From Orientallactaga sibirica (lineage: Eukaryota > Chordata > Mammalia > Rodentia > Dipodidae), in assembly GCA_036365145.1 (NCBI GenBank), contig JAEOAD010000982.1, positions 8,272,001-8,336,000 of the forward strand: a DNA stretch of 64,000 nt, in the 5' to 3' direction. Of the stretch, positions 51,343 through 61,359 are shown in pieces. Each line of letters begins with the position of its first letter. The first letter of the stretch is position 1. The position numbers were made by a program, and so were the translations under genes. Under the pieces are notes generated by a model. That model had not been told where the DNA came from, made no database searches, and saw only the letters and a program-made list of their open reading frames with translations.

Positions 51343-51680
51343 TTTTAACTGAAAATATTTCTATTTATACAGAGAGAATTTTTATATTTTTCCAAATTTG
51401 AACCTATTACTTTACATTCAACCAGCAAAATATAAGTATTCTACTTGCACTACAATCTATCCAATATTTTGTGCTATCCTTTCACCTCTAGCTGTCCAAA
51501 TGGATGAATACTTTTAACTGAAAATTTTTCTTTTTATTTTTTTTTTTTTTATATTTTTCCAAATTTGGGTCTCACTTTACATTCAGGCTGAGCAAAATAT
51601 AAGTATTCTCAGGGTGGCCTCAATCTCGGCAATATTTTACCTCTGCCTTTCGAGTGCTGGGATCCAAATGGATGAATACT
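51343..51680 (-). repeat. 169-bp tandem repeat whose second copy is a mosaic with a B1 SINE
   Basis: Copy 1 at 51343-51511 is plain unique sequence. Copy 2 at 51512-51680 keeps blocks of copy 1 ('tatatttttccaaattt', 'agcaaaatataagtattct', 'ccaaatggatgaatact') and alternates them with blocks of a reverse B1 ('gggtctcact', 'ggctga', 'cagggtggcctc', 'acctctgcct', 'gagtgctgggat'). Confidence 0.85.
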
Positions 51681-51851
51681 GGTATCTGGCAGTTTTAATT
51701 TCCCTTTCTGATGAGTATAATTTCCTATGTTTACCGGCCTTGTGTCTATTCAGGTTTTACCTATTTTCAAAATTGAGTTACCATCTTTTCATTTTAGTAA
51801 TTTGTAGGCGTTATTATATTCTTTCTGTAAGTTCTTTAATAAAATTATGAG

Positions 51852-52011
51852 GTTTTTTTTTTTTTTGTGGTTTTGAGAGGTAGGGTCTCACTCTGGTCCA
51901 GGCTGACCTGGAATTAACTATGTAGTCTCAGGGTGGCCTCGAACTCTCGGCGATCCTCCTACCTCTGCCTCCCAAGTGCTGGGATTAAAGGCGTGCGCCA
52001 CCACGCCCGGC
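51852..52011 (-). mobile_element. B1-type SINE
   Basis: Reverse near-consensus. TSD 'aaattatgag' on both sides. Confidence 0.94.
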
Positions 52012-52021
52012 TAAATTATGA

Positions 52022-52136
52022 GTTTTTTTATTGTGTGCATGTGTCTTTGTGCTTGCTTATGTGTGTGACTGTGGATGTGTCTGTGCCATGGCAAATGTGT
52101 GGTGGTCAAAGGACAACTTTTGGGTGGTGTTCTTTT
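52022..52136 (-). mobile_element. B3-type SINE, first part (split)
   Basis: TG-rich end, then 'gtggtcaaaggacaactttt'. Confidence 0.7.
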
Positions 52137-52293
52137 TTTTTGTTTGTTTTTTTGTTTTTGAGGTAGGGTCTCACTCTAGCTCAGGCTGACCTGGAATTCA
52201 CTATGTAGTCTCAGGGTAGCCTTGAACTCATGGTGATCCTCCTACCTCTGCCTCCTGAGTGCTGGGATTAAAGGCGTGCGCCACCACGCCCGG
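52137..52293 (-). mobile_element. B1-type SINE inserted in a B3
   Basis: Reverse near-consensus. 'gtggtgttctttttt' on both sides (52125, 52297). Confidence 0.93.
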
Positions 52294-52528
52294 CCTGTGG
52301 TGTTCTTTTTTGAAGCAGAGTCTCTTGTTCACTGCTCCATTTGCCAGGCTAGCTGACCCATGAGCTTCCAGCAAATACTCTTGTCTCTACTTCTCTTCTT
52401 GCCGTAGGTGTGTTGTGGACACAAGTTCAGTCCAGTGTCCAGCTTTCTACGTGGGTTTTTGCGATTCAAACTCAGGTACTCACACTGGCAATGTGAATGC
52501 GTTATCCACTAAGCCTTCCTAACCCCTA
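52294..52528 (-). mobile_element. B3-type SINE, second part
   Basis: 'gaagcagagtctcttgttca' to 'atccactaagccttcctaac'. Confidence 0.7.
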
Positions 52529-52687
52529 GTAAAAATGATGTTTTATAAATATTTATCCCTCTTTGCGGCTAGTTTATGTGTTTTCTCCTCACTGTCCTTT
52601 AATGAATGGAAGATTTAAAACCGGTTTTCATTTAACTTTTTAAACTGGTTTTTAATGATTAGTGCTTTCTATGTCCTTTTAAAGAAG

Positions 52688-52783
52688 TGTCACTTTTTGT
52701 GCCTGGCTTTACATGGGTACTGGGGAATTGAACTGGCAGGGGTTGCATCCTAGTTTAACTGCTGAGCCATTTCTCCAGCCCTG
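52688..52783 (-). mobile_element. DIP-type SINE, 5' half only
   Basis: Reverse: 'ctggctttacatgggtactg' to 'gagccatttctccagccc'. Confidence 0.85.
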
Positions 52784-53029
52784 GCCTTGAACTGCTCATC
52801 CTCTGAGAGGGGCGCACTGAAGTCTCCGCGCTCACCTTACCCCTAGCACATGAAAGCTGTAAGGAACCGTAGGAGATTTAGTTCTTCTCTTGCAAACAAC
52901 AACCCCACCTCCACATCTCTTACATATCATTTCTGAAGACAAAAAAATCTTCCTCATAATCAGTAAGTTGGATAGGAAGCAGAGGAAGAAAAATTATGCC
53001 AGCCCTTGAAATGTTCAGAATTAATTTTT
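52784..53029. other. Short spacer
   Basis: No feature recognised. Confidence 0.35.
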
Positions 53030-53183
53030 TCTTTTTGTTTGTTTTTCTGAGGTAGGGTCTCCCTCTAACCCAGGCTGACCTGGAATTCACTATGTAGTCT
53101 CAGGGTGGCCTCGAACTCACAGCAATCCTCCTACCTCTGCCTCCCGAGTGCTGGGATTAAAGGTGTGTGCCACCACGCCCGAG
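53030..53183 (-). mobile_element. B1-type SINE
   Basis: Reverse near-consensus, ends 'gtgccaccacgcccga'. Confidence 0.93.
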
Positions 53184-53199
53184 ACTAGAATTAAGATTT

Positions 53200-54112
53200 T
53201 TTTTTTAGTGTAAAGACAATGGTGCTTTAGAATCTTATACCTAGCAAGAATCAGTGTAGAGGAAATCAAGCTGGAGCTGAGCTAGCCACCTCCTGCCTGT
53301 TGACTAGCCATCAGAATGCTGGAAAGAGCTATGCTATTGAGAAGTCATCAATGGTGGTAACCAGCAGTGGACCCTGCAAGCCTTATGGCTGGCCAGCCAG
53401 GTCAAATGTGCCAATTGGTGCAATAGTGGCATATCTGTTATTGGGGAAACCAATTGCCCTATGATTGGACTGAAATCTCACTCCATGGGAGGGAATTCAT
53501 TGCTGGTACTGAAAGCCTAGTTAAAAGGCTATGGCTGGTACGCCAGGTGTGGTGGCGCACGCCTTTAATCCCAGCACTCGGGAGGCAGAGGTGGGAGGAT
53601 CGCCGTGAGTTCGAGGCCACCCTGAGGATACATAGTTAATTCCAGGTCAGCCTGGACCAGAGTGAGACCCTACCTCGAAAAACCAAAAAAAAAAAAAAAA
53701 AAAAAAAAAAGGCTATGGCTGGTGAGGTCATAAGCCCTAGGGGAGTAAAGAGTACTGTTGTCTGACTAGATGCATATATATTATGCCCACAAAATTGTGC
53801 TCTAAGCACTTATGTTTATGTGCATATATTAATGCTACTCTCACTTTTGGTTAGAGAAGTCTCTTTTCAGATGGTGGTAAGCAGTTGGGTGATCCAAAAC
53901 TCACCATCTGTAGTGCTGAGAAGCGACAGTGGAGTGATCAGCATTAAATGAGACATCTCTATCACACTCTCCAAGGTAAGAGACTGATTGGAAAGAAGAA
54001 GGGACTCAATGGAGGGAGGATTTGGGAGGGGGAAAATGGGGATGTTAGGAGGGGACTACCATTGTTTATTGTCTATACTTATGGCAGTTGTCAATAAAAA
54101 GTCTTTTTTTGA
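53200..54112 (+). mobile_element. L1 3'UTR, interrupted by a B1
   Basis: 'accagcagtggaccctgcaa', 'gaaatctcactccatgggag', 'gagacatctctatcacactc' and the terminal 'gttgtcaataaaa' form the longest L1 3'UTR copy of this family in the window. Split at 53540-53710. Confidence 0.75.
53540..53710 (+). mobile_element. B1-type SINE inserted in an L1 tail
   Basis: Near-consensus. 'aaaaggctatggctggt' at 53523-53539 and 53707-53723 is a perfect TSD. Confidence 0.95.
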
Positions 54113-54391
54113 AGATGAGTATTTATTCACTTTACAAAGAGAATAGTGTTACGCTGCCACTAACATCTCCATTTAGAAAAAAATACAACTGTACATTGCT
54201 TCCCCAGGACACCCTCAGGGCTCTGGCTCTGTTAGGTGAGCAAAGAAACCTCTGCCTTAGGGTGGTGGTTTTATTTTACACACTCAGGTGGAAAACTGAA
54301 GCCATCTGTCCAGTCCTTCAGAGGGAGCTTCCATCTGTATGTCCTCTAATAAGCACCTAGCAAACACTAGCTCATTCTTTAAAAACAAGAC

Positions 54392-54545
54392 AGGCCAGGC
54401 GTGGTGGCGCACGCCTTTAATCCCAGCACTTGGGAGGCAGAGGTAGGAGGATCGCTATGAGTTCAAGGCCACCCTGAGACTACATAGTTAATTCCAGGTC
54501 AGCCTGATCTAGAGAGAGACCCTACCTCGAAAAAACAGACAAACA
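54392..54545 (+). mobile_element. B1-type SINE
   Basis: Near-consensus with a CAA-rich tail. 'caagacagg' flank repeats as 'aaagacaggg' after the tail. Confidence 0.93.
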
Positions 54546-54584
54546 ACAAAAAAAACCAACAACAACAACAACAAAAAAAGACAG

Positions 54585-54795
54585 GGCTGGAGAGATTGCT
54601 TAGTGGTTAAGGCACATGCCTGCAAAGCCTAAGAACACCAGTTCAATTCTCCAGGTCCCACATAAGCCGAATGCACAAGGGGGCACACGTGTGTGGAGTT
54701 CGTTTGCAGTGGTGTGCCCATTCTCACTCTCCCTCTCTCTTTTTCCCTCTCTCTGTCTCAAATAAATAAATAAATAAATATAAAATCTTTAAAAC
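54585..54795 (+). mobile_element. DIP-type SINE, short body
   Basis: 'ggctggagagattgcttagt' to (AAATA)n. Lacks the 'ggctggaggccctgg' segment. Confidence 0.92.
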
Positions 54796-54946
54796 AAAAC
54801 AAATTACTGGTAATTTGAAAAAGCTTCCAAAGCATGCCAAAATACTTATTTATACATACATAAAAAAATCTTGAGTAAGATTTGTTGAGTGGGTAATGAG
54901 AGAAGGAAAACATTAAATTAACGAATTATAAAAATATTTTTCTTGA

Positions 54947-55160
54947 GCTGGAGAGATGGCTTAGCAGTTAAGGCACATGCCTGTGAAGCCTAAGGACCCT
55001 AGTTTGATTCTCCAGGTCCCATGTAAGCCAGATGCATAAGGTGGCACATGCATCTGGAGTTCGTTTGCAGTGGCTAGAGGCCCTGGCGTGCCCATTCTCA
55101 CACTCTCTCTCTTTCCCTCTCTGTCTCTAATAAATAAATAATAAAAATAAAATCTTAAAA
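54947..55160 (+). mobile_element. DIP-type SINE
   Basis: 'gagctggagagatggcttag' to 'taataaataaataataaaa'. Confidence 0.93.
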
Positions 55161-55175
55161 AAATATTTTTTTCTT

Positions 55176-55256
55176 GGATTTGGGGATTTAGCTCAGTGGA
55201 TGAGCACTTGCCTAGAAAGTGCAAGGCCCTGGGTTCGGTCCTCAGCACTGAAAAAA
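55176..55256 (+). mobile_element. ID SINE
   Basis: 'ttggggatttagctcagtgg' A box and 'ccctgggttcggtcctcagc' B box with poly(A), as in BC1-derived ID elements. Confidence 0.88.
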
Positions 55257-55271
55257 AATTTTTTTTCTTAA

Positions 55272-55432
55272 GCCAGGCATAATGGCACACATCGTTAATC
55301 CCAGCACTTGGGAGGCAGAGGTAGGAGGATCACTGTGAGTTCAAGGCCACCCTGAGACTACATAGTGAGTTCCAGGTCAGCCTGGACTACAGTGAAACCC
55401 TACCTTGAAAAACCAAAACAAAAAAGAATATT
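55272..55432 (+). mobile_element. B1-type SINE
   Basis: 'gccaggcataatggcacaca' to 'gaaaccctaccttgaaaaac'. Confidence 0.92.
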
Positions 55433-55589
55433 TTTCTTTGGAAAAATTCCAACTAGTTTTTCATTAATATCTAAAACCATTTGATTTATTAGTAATTTAA
55501 TAATGAACAACTCTTCAAAAGCAGCTGTAAATGAATTTTTTTTAAAGTTGTGAGTAATGAGCACTTCTGAATGTATAAATTGGTGATTT

Positions 55590-55826
55590 TTTCCACCTTT
55601 ATTTTATTTATTTATTTAATCATTTAAAAATGTTATTTATTTATTTATTTATTTATTTGAGAGAGGGGTGGAATGGGCATGCTAGGGCCTCCAGTTGCTG
55701 CAAACGAACTCCAGATACATGTGTCACCTTGTACATCTGGCCTACGTGGGTCCTGGGGAATTGAACCGTGGTCTTTTGGCTTTGCAGGAAAGTGCCTTAA
55801 CCACTAAGCCATCTTCTCCAGTCCTA
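55590..55826 (-). mobile_element. DIP-type SINE (duplication copy 1)
   Basis: Reverse DIP with (ATTT)n tail. Same element at 57230-57448. Confidence 0.92.
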
Positions 55827-56395
55827 TTTTATTTATTTTATTATTTTGATTTTTGCTTTTATTTTTTTGTTCATTGGTGATTGTTTACAGGTGATCTGCA
55901 GACAAGAAAAATCCTTAATATAGCTAGAGCTTTGCTTCTTTAATTACATATTTGTTTAAAAAAATAAATGGTTATTTTGAGGAAGTACTTCAAATAAACA
56001 GTCTGACTTAAACCAGATTATCACAGTTAATGAACAAACTGGGGGTAATGGTGACTTTTTTTTTTTTTTATTTTTAATCAAGTTTTAGTCTTCTCCTTCA
56101 CCTCTGTCCAGTGCTGGGATTCATGACTTATTTTAATCAAGTTTTTATATCATGTTTCATGAAAGTATATCAGGTTGTATCAGTTCCGGATTGGGATTTG
56201 ATGGAGGATACCAACCTGAGATGAGAGCCGCCTCCTTCCAAGAACCCAGTTCATGAACTCCTGTGTGATGTACTTGTCTTCATTTCAGTCAATTCCCGAT
56301 ATAACCAATCACACTAGAGTGGTAAAATTATAAAAATATATCATTATTGGACAATCATGCCGGTCCTTTGCAGAAAAATGTGTCTTTTTACTGTG

Positions 56396-56642
56396 TAAAG
56401 TTTATTAACGTTTGAATGAAACACTCTTATTTACACAGTTAAAGTCTGGGGAGCTCAGGACAGCACGTGTGGAACACCGCTGGAAATTGGATCTGTACAG
56501 TGGTCTGAGGCCTCCAGGCCCAGGACAGGCCTCCCAAGGACGACTCAGCAGCACTGGGCAAGGTGAGCCAAGGGTCACCGTCTGACTGGTTGGCTTTGTC
56601 TTCATTCTTCTTCACTTTCATTTTCAGGATCTAAATCAGAAT
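56396..56642 (-). other. Candidate 3'-terminal exon or retropseudogene end (copy 1)
   Basis: Minus-strand reading: an acidic open stretch DSDLDPENESEEE ends at a TGA (56597-56599), followed by a GC-richer 3'UTR-like segment and AATAAA ('gttaataaactttacacag', plus about 56395-56412). Upstream the frame is broken by the DIP at 56645. No long poly(A) follows the AATAAA, which argues for a real 3' end over a recent processed copy, but the gene was not recognised and the sequence beyond the DIP is dispersed repeat. Confidence 0.35.
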
Positions 56643-56644
56643 CC

Positions 56645-56913
56645 TTTTTTTTTAAAAAAAATTTTTTTTTATTTTTATGAGAGTGAGCGAGCGAGAGAGA
56701 GTGAGAGAGAGAAAGAGAGAGAGAGAATTGGTGCACCAGGACCTCTAGCCACAGCAATTGAACTCCAGATCATGTGCCAATTTGTGCGCATGCATCACCT
56801 TGTGCACATGCATCACCTTGTGTGTTTGGCTTACGTGGGTTCTGGGGATTAGAACCTAGGTCCTTAGGCCTTGCAGACAAGTGCCTTAACCGCTAAGCCA
56901 TCTCTTCAGCCCT
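56645..56913 (-). mobile_element. DIP-type SINE (duplication copy 1)
   Basis: Reverse DIP with a duplicated 'gcatgcatcaccttgtg' segment. The same internal duplication is in the copy at 58315-58568. Confidence 0.92.
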
Positions 56914-57115
56914 GAATTGTCTTTAATGCAATGGTCAGCACTTCTCATGCATGCACAATTGCTATGGATCAAGAGTCTTACCAGGCCACTTGAGAAAATT
57001 GGGCAAAGAGACTAGCTTAAGATCAGCCTGCATCTCTGAACATTCCTTGTCAATATTGTTCATCTATGCTGTTCAGGCCAAAAGGTACATCAAGGCAGAG
57101 GAACCTTAGTTACAT
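56914..57115 (+). mobile_element. Unclassified dispersed repeat, copy 2
   Basis: 'cttaccaggccacttgagaa' and neighbours match 24.28-24.46 kb. Confidence 0.6.
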
Positions 57116-57229
57116 TTCTTTCTTCTTTTAATAATGAACAACTCTTCAAAAGCAGCTGTAAATGAATTTTTTTAAAGTTGTGAGTAATGAGCACTTCTGA
57201 ATGTATAAATTGGTGATTTTTTCCACCTT

Positions 57230-57448
57230 TATTTTATTTATTTATTTAATCATTTAAAAAATTTTATTTATTTATTTATTTGAGAGAGGGGTGGAATGGG
57301 CATGCTAGGGCCTCCAGTTGCTGCAAACGAACTCCAGATACATGTGTCACCTTGTACATCTGGCCTACGTGGGTCCTGGGGAATTGAACCGTGGTCTTTT
57401 GGCTTTGCAGGAAAGTGCCTTAACCACTAAGCCATCTTCTCCAGTCCT
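57230..57448 (-). mobile_element. DIP-type SINE (duplication copy 2)
   Basis: Counterpart of 55590-55826. Confidence 0.92.
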
Positions 57449-58060
57449 ATTTTATTTATTTTATTATTTTGATTTTTGCTTTTATTTTTTTGTTCATTGG
57501 TGATTGTTTACAGGTGATCTGCGGACAAGAAAAATCCTTAATATAGCTAGAGCTTTGCTTCTTTAATTACATATTTGTTTAAAAAAATAAATGGTTATTT
57601 TGAGGAAGTACTTCAAATAAACAGTCTGACTTAAACCAGATTATCACAGTTAATGAACAAACTGGGGGGGTAATGGTGACTTTTTTTTTTTTTTTTTGGA
57701 ACAAACACTCTGGTCCAGGCTGACCTGGAATGGTGAGTCTCAGGGTGGCCTTGAACTCTTTTAATCAAGTGCTTTTAGTCTTATTTTTAATCAAGTTTTT
57801 AGTCCTCCCTTCATGTTTCATGAAAGTATATCAGGTTAAGTGTATCAGTTCCGAATTGGGATTTGATGGAGGATACCAACCTGAGATGAGAGCCGCCTCC
57901 TTCCAAGAACCCAGTTCATGAACTCCTGTGTGATGTACTTGTCTTCATTTCAGTCAATTCCCGATATAACCAATCACACTAGAGTGGTAAAATTATAAAA
58001 ATATATCATTATTGGACAATCATGCCGGTCCATTGCAGAAAAATGTGTCTTTTTACTGTG

Positions 58061-58307
58061 TAAAGTTTATCAACATTTGAATGAAACAGTCTTATTTACA
58101 CAGTTAAAGTCTGGGGAGCTCAGGACAGCACGTGTGGAACACCGCTGGAAATTGGACCTGTACAGTGGTCTGAGGCCTCCAGGCCCAGGACAGGCCTCCC
58201 AAGGACGACTCAGCAGCACTGGGCAAGGTGAGCCAAGGGTCACCGTCTGACTGGTTGGCTTTGTCTTCATTCTTCTTCACTTTCATTTTCAGGATCTAAA
58301 TCAGAAT
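58061..58307 (-). other. Candidate 3'-terminal exon or retropseudogene end (copy 2)
   Basis: Same acidic C-terminus and stop as copy 1. The AATAAA signal of copy 1 reads 'gttgataaact' here (plus 'agtttatcaac'), so this copy has lost the canonical hexamer. Confidence 0.35.
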
Positions 58308-58314
58308 CCTTTTT

Positions 58315-58568
58315 AAAAAAAAATTTATTTTTATGAGAGCGAGCGAGTGAGCGAGAGTGAGAGAGAGAAAGAGAGAGAGAGAATTGGTGCACCAGGACCT
58401 CTAGCCACAGCAATTGAACTCCAGATCATGTGCCAATTTGTGCGCATGCATCACCTTGTGCACATGCATCACCTTGTGTGTTTGGCTTACGTGGGTTCTG
58501 GGGATTAGAACCTAGGTCCTTAGGCCTTGCAGACAAGTGCCTTAACCGCTAAGCCATCTCTTCAGCCC
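58315..58568 (-). mobile_element. DIP-type SINE (duplication copy 2)
   Basis: Counterpart of 56645-56913. Confidence 0.92.
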
Positions 58569-59150
58569 TGAATTGTCTTTAATGCAATGGTCAGCACTTT
58601 TCATGCATGCACAATTGCTATGGATCAAGAGTCTTACCAGGCCACTTGAGAAAATTGGGCAAAGAGACTAGCTTAAGATCAGCCTGCATCTCTGAACATT
58701 CCTTGTCAATATTGTTCATCTATGCTGTTCAGGCCAAAGGTACATCAAGGCAGAGGAACCTTAGTTACATTTCTTTCTTCTTCTTCTTCTTTTTTTTTTT
58801 TTGGGGGTTCGAGGTAAGGTCTTGCTCTAGCCCAGGCTGACCTGGAATTCACTCTGTAGTCTCACAGTGGCCTCAAACTCACAGCAATCCTCCTACCTCT
58901 GCCTCCTGAGTGCTGGGATTAAAGGCATGCACCACCACACCCAGTTTACATTTCTTTAAACTGGTAGATTACATGGTTGTAAGATTAATTTTGGGGCAAG
59001 TTACAAGTAAGGAATTTAGCATGAGTGCATTTCACAGCAATATTCTCATTAAATTTATTTGTAAGGTCCACAAGAAATATCCCCATAGTTCATTTCCATA
59101 TTTAATTTTTATAGTTCATTCCCACAGTTTGTTTTTATAGTTTATTCCCA
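58569..59150 (+). mobile_element. Unclassified dispersed repeat, copy 3 (split by a B1)
   Basis: Matches 24.28-24.72 kb across its length, including 'catggttgtaagatt', 'cagcaatattctca' and 'gtaaggtcca'. The B1 at 58780-58945 interrupts it. Confidence 0.65.
58780..58945 (-). mobile_element. B1-type SINE
   Basis: Reverse B1. TSD 'ttacatttcttt' at 58765 and 58947. Confidence 0.93.
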
Positions 59151-59154
59151 CGTG

Positions 59155-59305
59155 TCTGTGTGTGTACCTTTTGTTGCTGCAAACAAATAGCAGGTGCACC
59201 ACACTTTTTGAGTCTGGCTTATGTGGGTGGCCTGGGAATCAAACCCTGGCCAAGCAGGCTTTGCAAACAAGTGCCTTTAACTGCTGAGCCATCTTCCCAG
59301 CCCTC
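59155..59305 (-). mobile_element. DIP-type SINE, old
   Basis: Reverse: 'tgctgcaaacaaatagcagg', 'gctgagccatcttcccagcc'. Confidence 0.82.
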
Positions 59306-59320
59306 CAAAACCTTCTCAGT

Positions 59321-59470
59321 AGCCGGGTATGGTGGCTCACGCCTTTAATCCCAGCACTCGGGAGGCAGAGGTAGGAGGATTGCCATGAGTTCGAGGCCAC
59401 CCTGAGACTACATAGTGAATTCCAGGTCAGCCTGGGCCAGAGTGAGACCCTACCTCGAAAAAAAAAAAAA
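59321..59470 (+). mobile_element. B1-type SINE
   Basis: Near-consensus. TSD 'aaaaccttctcagt' on both sides. Confidence 0.94.
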
Positions 59471-59484
59471 ACCTTCTCAGTGAA

Positions 59485-59718
59485 AAATTTAAAATATACT
59501 CAAAAGTGTAGACAACAAATATAATAAATCAAAATCTACATATTACCCCAAATTAACAGCGGCTAATGTTTACTAGACTTGATTCACCCATCCCTCTTTT
59601 CTTCTTTGTCTCTCTTGGTTAAAAGAACTTACATTCACATTTTATTTTACTTTGAAAAATTTACATTAATCTAATTATATGAGTATTATATGTAGAGTAT
59701 TTTATTGAGACAGAAAGT
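59485..59718. other. AT-rich spacer
   Basis: No feature recognised. Confidence 0.35.
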
Positions 59719-60172
59719 AGAATCAAAGTTAACTGGGGCTGCAGAATGTGAGATAGCGTGCAGGGGGCGCTGTAAATCAGTCTCAGAGGCCAGTTCCATT
59801 CCTGCCAAGAGTTCCATTCTTGTGCCAGGGCAAGGTGGCATGTAAGGTGGCATCTCCTGGTTCTCTTTGGGTCTCACTCTCTAATTTAAACTGGCTAAAG
59901 AGCCAAAAGAAGGGTAGGACTCCTTATAACGTGCTCCTCCAGACACAAAATGGCCTGGATATCCATGACCTCACAGTGCCTGACACTACCTACACAAGAC
60001 CATCCTAATAGGAGGAAAAGATGATGACATCACAATAAAAGAGAGACTGATTGAGAGGAGGAGGGGATATGATGGACAGTGGAGTGTCAAAGGGAGAAGT
60101 GGGGGGAGGGAGGGAAGTACCATGGGTTATAGTATACAATTATGGAAGTTGTCAATAAAAAAGAAATTAAGT
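59719..60172 (+). mobile_element. L1 3'UTR
   Basis: 'gatgatgacatcacaataaa', 'gagaggaggaggggatatga' and the terminal 'gttgtcaataaaa' at 60150. The 5' part (59720-59900) is less certain. Confidence 0.72.
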
Positions 60173-60239
60173 TTTTAAAAAGCTAGCTTTCTCCTATCCT
60201 CTTTCATTATGACATTTAACTTTTAAAGTTTACAGTACT

Positions 60240-60345
60240 ATTTTTTGTATGTAGTATGTGTGTATATGTGTAGTGTATGCATGTGTATGCAGATGCATGT
60301 GCCCCATGCACATGTGTGCAGAGGTAGAAGAGAACAATGGGTGTC
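60240..60345 (-). mobile_element. B3-type SINE, first part (split)
   Basis: TG-rich end and 'gtgcagaggtagaagagaac', then 'gggtgtctttttc'. Confidence 0.7.
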
Positions 60346-60552
60346 TTTTTCTTTTTTCTTTTCTTTATTTATTTGAGAGAGAGAAGCAGATAGAGGGAGA
60401 ACAGGCATGCCAGGGCCTCTAAAGACTGTAAATGAACTCCAGACATATGTGCCACTTTGTGTGTCTGACTTATGTGAGTAATGGGGAGTTGAACCTGGGT
60501 CCTTAGGCTTTGCAGTCAAGTGCCTTAATGACTAAGCCCTCGATCCAGCTCT
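60346..60552 (-). mobile_element. DIP-type SINE inserted in a B3
   Basis: Reverse DIP. 'gggtgtcttt' on both sides. Confidence 0.9.
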
Positions 60553-60622
60553 CGGGGTGTCTTTCTATTAGCTTTTCTGCTTATTTCTTTGAGACTGAGT
60601 CTTACTGAACTTAGAGCTGCTG

Positions 60623-60656
<34 letters not shown>

Positions 60657-60845
60657 TCATACTGGAAGACCAGCATTTCCCAGGGATTCTCTGCTTACTA
60701 CTTCCCAACAGGACTGGAGTTATAGGCATGCATGGCACAACCAGTTGTTTATGTAGCTGCTGGGAATTGAACTAAGGGTAAATCAGGCCCTCATGTTTGT
60801 GTGGCAAATGATCTTACCAAATGAACCATCTTCTCAGTCACTCTC
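60553..60845 (-). mobile_element. B3-type SINE, second part, with (TG)n
   Basis: 'gagactgagtcttactgaac', a (TG)n at 60627-60654, 'ctgggaattgaactaagggt', 'aaccatcttctcagtc'. Confidence 0.7.
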
Positions 60846-60857
60846 CTGCCATTTCTT

Positions 60858-60859
60858 TT

Positions 60860-60903
<44 letters not shown>

Positions 60904-61046
60904 GTTTTTCAAGGTAGGGTCTCACTCTGGCCCAGGCTGACCTGGAATCAACTATGTAGTCTCAGGGTGGCCTTGAACTCACGGCAATCCTCCTACCTCT
61001 GCCTCCCGAGTGCTGGGATTAAAGGCGTGCGCCATCACGCCTGGCC
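60858..61046 (-). mobile_element. B1-type SINE with about 44-T tract
   Basis: Reverse near-consensus. Longest poly(A) tail in the window. TSD 'tgccatttct' at 60847 and 61049. Confidence 0.94.
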
Positions 61047-61146
61047 TCATGCCATTTCTAATGAATAATTCTCATAGAATTACAATACCACTACCACATC
61101 ATCTTACACAATTGCCATTAATTCTTCAAAAAAAAATTTTTTTTAC

Positions 61147-61350
61147 TTGGGCTGGAGAGATGGCTTAGCAGTTAAGGCACTTGCCTGCAAAGCCTAAGAA
61201 CCCATGTTCAACTTCTCTCCAGATCCCACATAAGTCACACATACAAAGGTGAGGCAGGCGCATGGTCTCACATGCACACTAGGTGGTGCAAGCATCTGGA
61301 GTTGATTGCAGTGGCTGAGGCCCTGGCGTGCCAACTCTCTCCCTGTCTCG
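61147..61350 (+). mobile_element. DIP-type SINE without A-rich tail
   Basis: 'gggctggagagatggcttag' to 'ggccctggcgtgccaactct'. The usual AAATAAA tail is missing and the sequence passes straight into the next block. Confidence 0.9.
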
Positions 61351-61359
61351 GTGTCTTTC

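Larger units (their letters stand above)
55497..57127. repeat. 1.63-kb tandem duplication, copy 1
   Basis: Starts 'ttaataatgaacaactcttc' and repeats from 57128 with period 1631. The two copies differ at only scattered bases plus one scrambled stretch (56055-56165 here). It contains two reverse DIP SINEs (55590-55826, 56645-56913) and a candidate minus-strand terminal exon. Confidence 0.92.
57128..58780. repeat. 1.63-kb tandem duplication, copy 2
   Basis: Near-identical to 55497-57127. Scrambled stretch at 57672-57825 contains reverse-B1 pieces absent from copy 1. It ends in the poly(T) of the next B1. Confidence 0.92.
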
